DNA of 64,000 nucleotides, from NCBI GenBank assembly GCA_964019415.1, contig OZ025877.1, forward strand, positions 3,118,879 to 3,182,878. Reading direction: 5' to 3'. This stretch comes from Ianthella basta (lineage: Eukaryota > Porifera > Demospongiae > Verongiida > Ianthellidae). Numbering within the stretch: the first letter of the stretch is position 1; every line of letters begins with the position of its first letter. The notes below the pieces were generated by a model that worked only from the letters and a program-made list of their open reading frames with translations, ran no database searches and was not told where the DNA came from. The position numbers were made by a program, and so were the translations under genes. This document shows positions 45,059-55,828 of this stretch, one piece after another.

Positions 45059-45633
45059 TAGTCAGGTGTCGCGTGACCCCTCCTCACGGAAGGGTCAGGA
45101 TAAGTCTATTAATACATTGACTTGTCCACGCGGAATGCAATTATGCGCTGTGGAATGTAATTATTGCGCAACATTACGCCTCGCTTGTGGCCACAACTAC
45201 GTGCAACAGCTCGCGACACTTACCTGATCTTTCATAATAGCCGTCAAAGGAGCAACAGCAAGGACTATCGATGTCCCTTCGACCGGCAACACCAGGCGAA
45301 CACTGTCGGCGAGCACGCGTAGCACAGGCTCTCGCCGAAGTCGGTCGGCCAAACAACGAAAACATCCCTCCTAGAAACGATGCCAGACACGACCTGAAGT
45401 TGCTCTGGCTTCATGGTAGAATAACCAAGGCGCTGTATGGCTTCCGTCGCAGCGTATACCACTCTCTGATCCATGCTCTGGTCTGCTGCCATTTGCGGAC
45501 ACGCGAGCAATAAATATTTCACACCTTTCCTGCAATCTGATTGGGCACACAACCATTGTGGCGTGCTGCACAAGTCAATGTATTAGACTTAACCTAACCC
45601 TTCCGCGAGGAGGGGTCATGCGACCCCTGACTA
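45059..45633. mobile_element. Nested transposon, 575 bp, with 9-bp target duplication
   Basis: Long terminal inverted repeats: left TAGTCAGGTGTCGCGTGACC, right GGTCATGCGACCCCTGACTA, continuing inward through GGAAGGGT and AAGTCTA...ATACATTGACTT. GTAGTCCAT flanks it on both sides (45050-45058, 45634-45642). The empty site with a single GTAGTCCAT (minus strand) is preserved at 56237-56245. It carries RecQ-like coding sequence. Confidence 0.88.
45265..45573 (-). pseudogene. RecQ-helicase-like N-terminal fragment inside nested transposon
   Basis: The minus strand reads EAIQRLGYSTMKPEQLQVVS, then GRDVFV-like RRDVFVVWPTDFGESLCYAC. This matches the start of RecQ-type helicases: the Q-motif/KPEQ region and motif I (Walker A, normally PTGFGKS). 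Here the G and K of motif I are replaced (PTDFGES), so ATP binding should be lost. The rest of the helicase is absent. It is a dead or captured fragment. Its terminal inverted repeats suggest a deletion derivative of a larger helicase-bearing element. Confidence 0.7.
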
Positions 45634-46139
45634 GTAGTCCATGCATGTACGTGAGGATTTGTGGATATTATTGGTGTAACGGCCGCAATGGGCAAATTCT
45701 GCACAAATTCGTGAGACATGAAATTGGTTTTTGCACTTCCTGGTCGAAATCAGAAAATCCCCCATGTACGATCATGTACTCTATGTAGAAACGTCTATTA
45801 TATGCGAAAGCACAAGGTCGTAGATGCAAATTACAAGGAAACAGGCATAATAAACATGGTTTAGGTGATCGTCAGCAAAACTGTCCCTATCAGCTACCTC
45901 AACTAGCCAAAGAGGCAGCCTTCCTGCTACTGCTACTTCAGGTATAGTAGAAACAGTGTAAATGGTAAGAAGTAGCTAGTAGATACACTGCAAACGTTAT
46001 ATGGGTAGTAATGTCTCCATGTTTTTTGCTAAAACGATGCACCCGCCCCCTTAATGTGCTATTTCTACTACATGCTTTAATGTAGTTATGTACACTGTAC
46101 ATATGTATCTCATGTGTATTATCTGGGGTAGAGGAAATT

Positions 46140-46859
46140 ATGTGGGTGTGTTGTTACACGCATGAACAAGTCTTGGTATGGGGTTTAACCTTGTACACTA
46201 TGCACACAGGATTTCTGGCTGGTGTCGTGCTTGGCACAGCAGTTATTCTGGGCACTGCAGAAGTTCAAATGGTTTCTGTCACTAGTTATGTGACCTGGAT
46301 ATCCTGTAGTATTGTGTGTTTGCTGTCGACTCAGTAGACAGCTGTGCTGTGTGTGACTGTGTTGTCAAAGGACTTGTAGTCTAATCCAGTTGAAGATTGT
46401 ACCCAGCTGAAGGATGAGGCAATTATTAGTGTATGTACGTATGTACGTATGTACATGGTATAATTATAGTGTACTACTGTGTGACCTCATCTGTTTTGTA
46501 AGCCAAGGAGTTGTCTCTTCCGTGTATTGTCTTCACTGGTACAATAGCCGGGGAGTTGCTCCAGTTACCATACAAGTATTGTGCAAGTGGTTTCGGTTTC
46601 CATGCAATCAACTCTAGTAGTCAGCCTATTGTCCTATTTTGTGTACACATTGTTACAGCTGGTTGAATAATAATATGAACACTACTGAAGTGAAGTGTGA
46701 TCAGATAATAAATGAATGTTTTGCTCTCTCTCACTACACCTAAATCCAAGAAAGATGTAAGTCTGTGTGAAGAGTTTACCTGCATTCAATAGTGTCTGCA
46801 TATGTATTGCATGTAGTTCTACTCCTTCCAGTTGAATGCTGTAACTTGTGCAGGTGTAT
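46140..46859. other. 3' spacer module of gene G
   Basis: Contains a block (GGAGTTGCTCCAGTTACCAT, then TTCCATGCAATCAACTCTAG) that recurs 3' of genes L (56860-57000), M (58490-58570), N (60300-60375) and relic O (61910-61985). Non-coding; it marks the duplication unit. Confidence 0.65.
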
Positions 46860-47671
46860 TTACCTAGCACAATAGGAGGGCCTGTAGTAGTAGTAGCCGT
46901 AGTAGTTGTAGTTGTATCCTCCATACTGGTAGTTACAAATGTAGCCGAATACAGTAGCAAGGATCACCGTGGTAACCAAGATGGGGTAGGAGACAGTGAA
47001 TATCAGAACAAGGACAAAACTGATGATGCTGAACTGTCTGGCCTCCTTCACTTTGTTGCTCTCCTTCTTACTGAGGGCCTGTGGGAATGGGGATGGGAGA
47101 TGTGTGTGTGCTTGTCTGTATCTTCTGTGTGGGAAGTGTGAGGGTTGAGTGTGTCTGGGTGTGATACTCACCATGATACTCAAGATGGTGGCTGGCACAA
47201 GGCAGAAGAATCCTGGCAGCCAAAACAGCACTGTGAAGATGATTGTAACCACCATACTGGTCACAAAGGCATACTTGGGGAGCATTGTGTCTGTGGGTGT
47301 TGTGAGTGTCTGCTGTGTTGCCACAACGGGCATCTCGGGCTGGGTCATAACCACTTGTGGCTGTAGAGGTGTGAGGGGAGGGGTAGTGAGAGTGTGAATG
47401 GTGAGTCTCCACTTCACTGTATCTACCAGTTTCCACTTACAGCAGGGTAGGGCTGTGTGTAGTACTGTACTCCTGTCTGAGGTGGTGGTGGTTGGTCTTG
47501 AACTGGGAGGGGCTGCTGAGGAAGAGGCTGTGTTTGTTGATTGAAGGGCTGTCCTGGGGTAGGAGTAGGCTGTGGCTGTCCAGGATCTGACTGTAGGGAA
47601 GCAAGTTCATGTCCCTCATCTACATTGCGTAGTGGCATGTAGGAATGGTTGTGGGGATAGTTGTCAGCCAT
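46860..47671 (-). CDS. CD225/IFITM-like array, gene G
   Basis: Exons 47441-47671, 47172-47360, 46860-47078, all phase 0, about 212 residues. N-terminus MADNYPHNHSYMPLRNVDEG with YMPL (YxxL-type). First segment PKYAFVTSMVVTIIFTVLFW then CLVPA; second FSIISFVLVLIFTVSYPILV. The tail is strongly Tyr-rich (YGGYNYNYYGYYYYRPSYCA), encoded by TAC-type triplet runs. The 80-nt first intron and a short second intron (93 nt) make it the most compact copy. Confidence 0.8.
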
Positions 47672-48063
47672 CTCTCAGGTTGAAACTTCGCCTCTCTTCT
47701 GTAACAGAGCCCAATATGACAGGTCTTATGATGTTTACAGGAAACTCACTGTATTAAGTCATATGGGGCCCCTAGTAGTTGTAATCATATTCCTGCAACC
47801 AATGAATATTGTTACCACTTACGTAGTAGCAATCTTATTCATGCACCCCATGAATGATGTTACACAGTACATGTGTGATGGTGTGGCCTGCTCACTATGC
47901 TATGGAGATGCAGTAGTTTGTCTTGTGAGATGTAGTGCATTAGCATACCATTGATATGTAGGTGACAGTTTTAGGACATGAATTAGAATGGTGAATGGTG
48001 GAGGGATAGTGAGAGTGTGAATGGTGAGTCTCCACTTCACTGTATCTACCAGTTCCCACTTAC

Positions 48064-48243
48064 AGCAGGGTAGGGCTGTGTGTAGTACTGTACTCCTGTC
48101 TGAGGTGGTGGTTGGGCTTGAACTGTGAGGAGCTGCTGAGGAGGAGACTGTGTTTGCTGATTGAAGGGCTGTCCTGGTGTGGGAGTGGGAGAGCTGTAAG
48201 GAGGGGCACCTGTGGCCTCTTGGGTCTTCTCCACCTCAGCCAT
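48064..48243 (-). pseudogene. Solitary exon 1 (gene H relic)
   Basis: An intact exon 1 (MAEVEKTQEATGAPPYSSPT to QPYPA) with its GTAAGT donor and the first part of intron 1. The homology stops near 47990. The next sequence is the 5' flank of gene G, so exons 2 and 3 are missing. Likely product of unequal crossing-over. It could be spliced to exon 2 of gene G only if gene G's own exon 1 were skipped. Confidence 0.75.
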
Positions 48244-48794
48244 CTTTCCTCTCAGGTGATAGAGGAATGTTTAGTTTACACTTGAACAAATCTCACACGT
48301 CTACGCCTTTACCTACTCGGCTTTAATGTGGCGGTGTACATGGTATGTATGTTAATTATATGAGTAAGGGTAATTTGTGTTGGTACATATACTGAATGCT
48401 TGAACCAATCCTGTTACGGTTTTACCCCAGTACACTGTCCGTAGAAATTTTGTTGGATGGGATGTTTGGCCCAACTGGCCTTTCTTTGAGTTTATTTATA
48501 AGTGTAGTCAAGCAAACTCTTCTGACTTAATGTGTATGCGTACTACATGCCTGTGGTGTTAGGTCAGTTGTAGTCTCGCATCCAGCGCCCCTGTTTTTCT
48601 GCAAACTTATGAGGAACATCTGACGCACGGGGCTACGTAGGTCAGTTGCCTGTAACTGTCTAATGTAGGCACTGAAGATTTGGAAATTCCTACCTTGGAA
48701 GAGGTGCACATCAACCTACATACAGGATACACATAATATTAATGTTTAGGCAAATGTCTCCATTTATGGAGTGTGCAGACATAATACGATACGA

Positions 48795-48960
48795 TAATAC
48801 GTACTTGGGCAGTTTGTTGTCTTGCAGACCAGACTGTTGTGCAGTGCCCCATGGGGAGGTCTGGTGGTGCAGCATGGCTTTCCATGGTACAAGGTGGCCA
48901 GAATGTTTGCCAGCCAATCAGATCGGAGAATAGGTATTCCAGTTCACACCTAGCAACTAT
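48795..48960 (-). pseudogene. Relic exon 2 fragment, partner of 40105-40300
   Basis: The minus strand has GTAQQSGLQDNKLPKY, equivalent to the ATQQTF..TKLPKY start of exon 2, after which homology ends. The same flank and breakpoint lie beside gene E. Confidence 0.6.
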
Positions 48961-49572
48961 CCCACCTAATGGAGTGCGCTGTGGCCGTCTGGGGGGTTGT
49001 GGTCCATTGGTTCTGGGAAGTTACGTACCTCTTCCTGTGCACAGTGCAGTACCTGAATGCAGTAAGAGCCTCATCACACAGTGTGTAGTGCCTACTGTAC
49101 AAATACTGCCTGCACCACACGATTAGTGGTACTTGTGAAGAAGGGTACTGTGCCACGTTTGTAGCCTCAAGAGGGTTCTTAAGGTAGCTAGACATGGATT
49201 CTGTACCCTTCACGTACAACTTATAGATAGAGCAAGGCTAGTGTTGTGTGTTGTCCTTCTTAAATAGTACTGTACATATATACATTTACATTTAAATCTG
49301 TGGTCTACACCTTTGTAAACCTTTGATCTGTATGTTATAAAGAATGTACATTATCATTTTGGATAAATTTCTTCTGCAAACATGTACAAAGTTGCTTTGT
49401 AAAAACTTGGCACACCAGTAAAAGTGAAGCATGTGGGAGTGAAGAGTAGCTGAAATTGAATAATTTTATATGCTTGATTGCGATTGTTGGATTACAGTAA
49501 ATGATTCTGCTAATGTATCAGACAGCATTGCGCTGCATCACACAGTAACCACTTAGGTGCAACACGTCACTT

Positions 49573-50034
49573 TTACCCACAGGCATAGGGCCTAATGTAG
49601 TAACTGTAGCCATAGTACGCACTCTCTCTGGGCAAATAGTCACACATGTAGCCAAACACAGAGGCCAGGATGACCGTGGTAACCAAGATGGGGTAGGAGA
49701 TGGCGAATATTAGAACAAGGATAAAACTGATGATGCTGAACCGTTTAGCCTCCTTCAGTTTGTCGTCCTCCTTGCTGAGGGCCTGCGTGTGAGCAGAGAC
49801 AAGTGTTAGGACACATGCCCTTTGGTACCCTATAGACACCACTTCATGCTACCTACAACAGTCAATGCACACTAATCTATTTGGAGAAGCCACTGAGCTG
49901 TCCTTCCTGCATCCTGCAGCATATAGACAATAACTGTTTTCCCGATGATGCCATTTCCCTATAATTGTACTGTTGTTTTAATAAGGAAATGTTTTGACTT
50001 GTATGTATGTGTGTGTACGTGTGTGTCTGTGTGT

Positions 50035-50091
<57 letters not shown>

Positions 50092-51219
50092 CGTGCCATG
50101 CGTGTGTGTGTGTGTCTGTGTGTTACCATACACGAGCTGAATGCCCGCCCTACGGGCAGGTTCCAGCTTATCGCAAGCCAGTGAGTCGGTACCTTGCCAG
50201 TTTTGAACTATCTGCACAGGTAGCAACGGAGGCTAGTTGCTATAACGACGGTAGTGTTTAATTCGAACGTTTGGCGACAACGAATAAGATTTTCCGTAAC
50301 CGGAAGTCCCAGAAACCAATAATTAAAAATGGCGTCTCGGCCCGCGGGAAAAAAGGAAGCGCTTTCTTCGGCTGCAGGGTAGCTAGGTGAACGACACCCC
50401 TCTAAACTCATGTCCTCCCACTCCCTTAACTGGCATGGCTCGTATCAAGTACGCCAATGGCCGGTAGTGGAAGGGCCGGTCGATAATATTAAAAATGGCG
50501 TGTCGGCCCGCGGAGAATTGACGAAGGACGTCTCCCTTTTCGGCCGCAAGGCAGCTAGGCGAACGGCACTCCGTTACGAACATGTCCCCCGAGTTCACCA
50601 ACAGGAACGGAGCGTCTCGAGCCCATTCCCGGCAAGGCGCCGATTTTATGGCTGAACAAACATACGTCCAAATTCTAGATCCCGTGAATTATAGTAGGAT
50701 ACTCTGATACTCACCATTATACTCAAGACCGTAGCTGGTACAAGACAGAGGAGTCCTGGCAGCCAGCAGAGCAGTGTGAAGATGATTGTAGCTACCACAC
50801 TGGTCACAAAGGCGTACTTCGGAAGTTTAGTGGAGGTGTCTTTTGGCCCAGTGACAGTCTGCTGTGTGGCCACAATGGGCATCTGAGGTTGTGTCTGGAC
50901 CACCTGTGGCTGTAGAGGTGTGAGGGGAGGGGTAGTGAGGGTGTGAATGGTGAGTCTCCACTTCACTGTATCTACCAGTTCCACTTACAGCAGGGTAGGG
51001 CTGTGTGTAGTACTGTACTCCTGTCTGAGGTGGTGGTGGTTGGGCCTGAACTGTGAGGGGCTGCTGAGGAGGAGGCTGTGTTTGCTGATTGAAGGGCTGT
51101 CCTGTTGTAGGATTAGGCTGTGGCTGTTTAGGATCTGACTGTAGGGGAGCAAGTTCATCTCCCTCATCTACATTGCGTAGAGGTATGTAGGAGTGGTTGT
51201 AGGGAGAGTTGTCAGCCAT
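49573..51219 (-). CDS. CD225/IFITM-like array, gene I
   Basis: Exons 50989-51219, 50715-50909, 49573-49782, all phase 0, about 211 residues. N-terminus MADNSPYNHSYIPLRNVDEG with YIPL. Exon 2 carries STKLPKYAFVTSVVATIIFT and CWLPGLLCLVPA; exon 3 FSIISFILVLIFAISYPILV and CDYLPRESAYYGYSYY. It is sister to gene E by its long intron 2, C-terminal tail and flanks. Intron 2 (932 nt) contains a TG repeat and a CpG-rich duplicated block at 50300-50600. Confidence 0.8.
50010..50125. repeat. (TG)n compound microsatellite
   Basis: TG run with TGTC and TGCG interruptions in intron 2 of gene I. Confidence 0.95.
50275..50600. repeat. CpG-rich tandem duplicated block with AAAAATGGCGT motif
   Basis: Two units share ATTAAAAATGGCGTCTCGGC (second unit GTGTCGGC), CCCGCGG, and then TAGCTAGG(T/C)GAACG. 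They start near 50323 and 50490. Composition is much richer in CG dinucleotides than the rest of the array. AATGGCG resembles a YY1-type site. Confidence 0.65.
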
Positions 51220-51655
51220 CTCTCGGGTTGAACCTTCTCTTTGTGCGCCTCACTTCTGTTAAGGGGTTCAATATGGCAGGCCTTATGGTGTAACAGGAAA
51301 TGCACTGTACGTATTGTATGAATCTAACAAGTCTGTCCTGTTTCCTACTATTACGAATCTACAAATTGGTTAACGTGTGTACCTACCCCTGAATTTGTGT
51401 GGGTGTGTTTATAAGACAAATGGTGTTGGCAAAGAATAATTAAAGGCCATGGATAGGCCTTATGGTGTTAACTGGAAATGCACTGTATTAAGTCGCTTTG
51501 GGCCCTAATAGCTGTAATCATATTCATGCAACCAATGAATATTGTTGTGTCAAGTCTAATGAAAGTCACAACTCGAAAGAATTGTAGGAAAGAAATGGAA
51601 AATTGGCACCAGCCAGCATCTGAACCCAAGACAACTTATGTCCTTTTGCAGGGTT

Positions 51656-51731
51656 TCAGCAGCCCAAACCAACCAAACCAGCCGGCCAGGGCGAATTGTT
51701 CTGGCCTGGTTGGTTGGCTTGGGCTGCTAGA
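51656..51731. repeat. Hairpin, arms ~30 bp
   Basis: CAGCAGCCCAAACCAACCAA and TTGGTTGGCTTGGGCTGCTA pair across a short loop near 51690-51700. Probably the centre or end of a fold-back element. Confidence 0.75.
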
Positions 51732-51777
51732 ACCCCACGATAGGGCCTAAGTTGCGTAGGTTGCAACATAAGTTAAG

Positions 51778-51912
51778 TAGTTACAAATGTAGCCAAATAT
51801 AGAACTGATGCAAGGATCACCGTGGTAACCAAGATGGAGTAGGAGATGGTGAATATCAGTACATGGACAAAACTGATGATGCTGAACTGTTTGGCCTCCT
51901 TCAGTTTGTTGT
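51778..51912 (-). pseudogene. Solitary exon 3 relic
   Basis: The minus strand matches exon 3 from KLKEAKQFSIISFV to TTVILAS, then ends in a short insertion before YIC. Both the ALSKKE start with its acceptor and the C-terminal tail are missing. No exon 1 or 2 belongs to it. Confidence 0.75.
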
Positions 51913-51975
51913 TAACTACAAGGATGTATCAGTCTGAAGTGACTAGCAGATATATAGGAGGTGGCAGAATGTATA

Positions 51976-52130
51976 TACAGTGACACTTGTCTAAGACAGC
52001 CACCAGTGGGCCAGTTACAATTATCTGTACTGTTTTGGTGCTGTTAGTGGTATTATGGCCCAGAGAGACTAACTGTTTTACAGAGGTGGCTATCTTATAC
52101 AGTGACCATCTTAGGTAGGTTCCAGCTGTA
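51976..52130. mobile_element. Small MITE, 155 bp, related to 23079-23259
   Basis: Ends TACAGTGACACTTGTCTAAG and CTTAGGTAGGTTCCAGCTGTA are imperfect inverse partners and match the ends of the PARP14-intron copy. Confidence 0.7.
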
Positions 52131-52549
52131 CGTATCAGCACGTAGAGTAGATGTGTTATCAGTGAGTAGGTGTTAGTATTGTGTAGTTAGTATTGTGTAC
52201 ATAACAGACTACGCTAATAGGTCTCAGGTGCATATACGTATAGGTGTTGGTGATATGACTGTACACATGTACAGAACACACTGACAAGTGTGCGTAATTG
52301 GTGTGTCCTGCACTGGCAATTAGTAGGCAATTAGTGCTCTTTCCATAATCTGAGTGCTTAGGGGACTATGTACATAGCTTCTAGAACACTCTACTACTGA
52401 TATACGTTCCTCCCTACATCAAAAACAAGAAACGTTGTAAGCCTGTCTAAAATGTTTATGTACGTTCTTACATATGATTGTGTTATAGTGCGATGCAGTT
52501 CTAATCCTTCCAGTTTGAATGCTGTAAATTTGCTTGCGTAGGAACACTT

Positions 52550-53280
52550 TTACCTAGCACAGTAGGAGGGCCTGTAGTAGTAGTAGCTGTAGTAGTTGTA
52601 TCCTCCATACTGGTAGTTACAAATGTAGCCAAATACAGATGCAAGGATCACCGTGGTAACCAAGATGGGGTAGGAGATGACGAATATCAGAACAAGGATG
52701 AAACTGATGATGCTGAACTGTTTGGCCTCCTTCAGTTTGTTGCTCTCTTTCATGCTGAGAGCCTGTGGAAAGGAAGGGGGAGGTGTGTGTGTGTGTGTGT
52801 GTGTGTGTTTTTGTGTGTCTGTGTGTGTATTTCTCACCACTATACTCAAGATGGTGGCTGGGACAAGGCAGAAGAATCCTGGCAGCCAAAACAGCATTGT
52901 GAAGATGATTGTAACCACCACACTGGTCACAAAGGCATACTTGGGGAGTTTAGTGTCTGTGGGTGTTGTGAATGTCTGCTGAGTGGCCACAATGGGCATT
53001 TGAGGTTGTGTCTGGACCACCTGTGGCTGTAGAGGTGTGATGGGAGGGGTAGTGAGAGTGTGAATGGTGAGTCTCCACTTCACTGTATCTACCAGTTCCC
53101 ACTTACAGCAGGATAGGGCTGTGTGTAGTACTGTACTCCTGTCTGAGGTGGTGGTGGTTGGGCCTGAACTGGGAGGAGCTGCTGAGGAGGAGGCTGTGTT
53201 TGTTGATTGAAGGGCTGTCCTGGTTTAGGATATGGAGAGCTGTAAGGAAGGGCACCTGTGGCAACTTCCATTTCTGCCAT
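52550..53280 (-). CDS. CD225/IFITM-like array, gene J
   Basis: Exons 53107-53280, 52838-53026, 52550-52762, all phase 0, about 191 residues. The start at MAEMEVATGALPYSSP (53280) is chosen by homology; an in-frame ATG at 53334 would add 18 residues not seen in sister copies. Membrane parts PKYAFVTSVVVTIIFTMLFW and FSIISFILVLIFVISYPILV; tail YGGYNYYSYYYYRPSYCAR. The second intron starts with GTGAGAAATAC and holds a TG tract near 52784-52830. Confidence 0.8.
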
Positions 53281-54023
53281 CTCGTTTCTCTGGTGATATA
53301 GGATCTTCTTTAGTCTACGCTTGCTTTCTAGCACGTCTTCATGCGCTACTTCGTACTACTTTCCTACGTTATCAGTAGGTGTGTGTTAGTCATGTATTTA
53401 CTAATAATAAGTAGACTTTACACTTATAGGTCTCAGGTGCGTAGGTGTTGGTAATGTAACTGTACACATGTGCATGTGAAGAACACACTCACAAGTGTGC
53501 GTAATTGGTGTGTGTCCTGCACTGGCAATTAGTAGGCAATTAGTGCTCTTTACTCAATCTGGTTGCTTAAGCGGCTACTTAGCTTCAAGAGCACTCTGCC
53601 ACTGCTATACCTCCCTCCCACTCTCTCTCTCTCCTGAGCTGCTGAGAGTCTCAAGTAGTCTTTGTACACTTTGTAGGTATCGATTCAGCATTGAGCCATC
53701 TGCATGCACGTACATAGCTGAAATGAAGCAGAAATTATGTTTGCTCCACAACTCATCGCATTGCATTTGATTCATGATTTATACACAAGTCAGCTACACT
53801 AATGGTGGAGTGCTACATGGTGTCACTCTAGTTAAAAAAAAAAAAAATATGTATACTGAAAGTTGTTTACTGTATGTGAATCTAATTCCACATACATGTA
53901 AGTGCGTGCGAGTTCCTGTTGTGGTGAAGGGTTGTGGGCTAATGTCAATTGAAATACTAAACCTTGTGTGAGTTGTGGTGGAAGCAAATGTGACTGTAAG
54001 TGGTACGTAAGTACAGTACGGTC

Positions 54024-54300
54024 TCAGCTTCCGCATACAGCAGGCTTGCTGTAGTAGTAGGGATAGTAGTATGAGTTGTAGTAGTTGTTTCTGTAGTAGT
54101 AGGGATTGTAGCTGCTCAGCCTCTCTCTGGGCTGGTAGTCACAAATGTAGCCAAATACAGATGCAAGGATCACCGTGACAACCAAGATGGGGTAGGAGAT
54201 GGCAAAGATCAGGACCAGGACAAAACTGATGATGCTGAACCGTTTGGCCTCTTTCAGTTCGTTCTTTTCCTTCTTGTTGAGGGCCTGTGGGAAAAGAGAG

Positions 54301-54364
<64 letters not shown>

Positions 54365-54845
54365 GTGTGGGTTTGTATTTCGCACCACTATACTCAAGAC
54401 CGTAGCTGGTACTAGACAGGCGAGTCCTGGCAGCCAGCAGAGCACTGTGAAGATGATTGTAGCCACCACGCTGGTCACAAAGGCGTACTTCGGAAGTTTA
54501 GCAGAGATGTCTTTGGGCCTTGTGACAGTCTGCTCTGTGGCCTCAATGGGCATCTGAGGTTGTGTCTGGACCACATGTGGCTGTAGAGGTGTGAGGGGAG
54601 GGATAGTGAGAGTGTGTATGATACAAGTCTCCACTTCACTGTATCTACCAGTTCCCACTTACAGCAGGGTAGGGCTGTGTGTAGTACTCTACTCCTGTCT
54701 GAGGTGGTGGTGGTTGGGCCTGAACTGTGAGGGGCTGCTGAGGAGGAAGCCGTTTTTGTTGATTGAAGGGCTGTCCTGGTGTAGGATAAGGAGAGCTGTA
54801 AGGAGGGGCACCTGTGGCCACTTGGGTCTTCTTCACTTCAGTCAT
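54024..54845 (-). CDS. CD225/IFITM-like array, gene K
   Basis: Exons 54663-54845, 54386-54580, 54024-54284, all phase 0, about 212 residues. N-terminus MTEVKKTQVATGAPPYSSPY. Exon 2 has AKLPKYAFVTSVVATIIFTV and its donor is GTGCGA rather than GTGAGT. Exon 3 starts ALNKKEKNELKEAKRFSIIS, has SYPILVVTVILASVFGYICD and the longest Tyr-rich tail (about 35 residues: SSYNPYYYRNNYYNSYYYPY). It lacks a Met, so an ATG-based search misses this exon. A 58-bp TG repeat occupies intron 2. Confidence 0.78.
54303..54360. repeat. (TG)n microsatellite
   Basis: Uninterrupted TG run in intron 2 of gene K. Confidence 0.97.
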
Positions 54846-55828
54846 CTCTCCTCTCTTGTGCTAGAAGAACCTTCCTTCGTCTTTATGCACATCTGAATTT
54901 CAGAGTGAATCTAACACATGTCAACTATGATCTACTACATTCGCATTATTTTACATTATGCTGTAATGTTTGGCTATTTGTGAAAATTGTGTGTGGTTAT
55001 GTATGAAAATTGTGTGTGGAAGTGGAAATTGAGTGGGCCTATATTGAATGTATAAACAAGCCTTGTCATATGGGGTTACCCTTGTGTACATAGGAATTCT
55101 GCTAGGCCTGTTTCTGTAACTATTGGTGATGCTCCCTTTAGCAGGCCTGTGACGTGTGTGCTCTGCTGCTGTTTGCACCTTAGCATCTTCCTGCTTTATC
55201 TTGATACAAGGCATGAAATCATCAATGATTAGATTTGAGTTAATTTTACACTAGGTTTGCTGTCTCTGCTCAGGTAACCTAGAGGCCTGTACTGTGTGTG
55301 TACTCTGTCGCCTCAGTATACGGCTGGGCTGTGTGTTGAGTCTAAGAGCTTGTTGAAGGCTATGTCGAGGTGGAGGTTGAGCAAACTGTCAGTGTGTGCT
55401 TTCATACGTACGTGGCAGTCTACTACAGCTGGCCTCTTGTCCGTCTTCTCTTTTCCCAACCAAGAAGAGTTTTCTTCCATGTTTAACCAAAGTACGTACA
55501 ACAGCAAAGGAAATTGCTCTAATTAGTATTTATATACTATCATTTTGCAAGGGCAGTCAGCTACAACCCAGCAAAATCAATGTTTATTTTGTAGTGACAT
55601 TATATATTGTTGCAGCTGGATGTTGAATTGCTACTACAGAAATGTGTAGACAGATAATGAAGGGATGTACTAACACGCTTTCCTGCACTACTTCCTACTA
55701 TATGCTTGGTTTAATGTACATATGTAAACTTTATGTATCTCATTTGTACTATCTGAGGTAGGGGAATTTGTGCGGTTGTGTTGTTGAATACACAAACAAA
55801 TCTTGATACATATATACATGTGTGGGGT
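54846..55828. other. Spacer between gene K and the inverted MITE
   Basis: No coding region recognised. Local direct repeat GAAAATTGTGTGTGG near 54980-55020. Confidence 0.35.

Larger units (their letters stand above)
44705..46054. mobile_element. MITE-like element, 1350 bp, TIR TTAAGGGGGCGGGTGCA, with nested insertion
   Basis: Ends TTAAGGGGGCGGGTGCA and TGCACCCGCCCCCTTAA are perfect inverse partners. The interior matches the 777-bp element at 55829-56605 in reverse orientation, once the 575-bp insertion at 45059-45633 is removed. No transposase is seen in the outer part. Confidence 0.85.
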
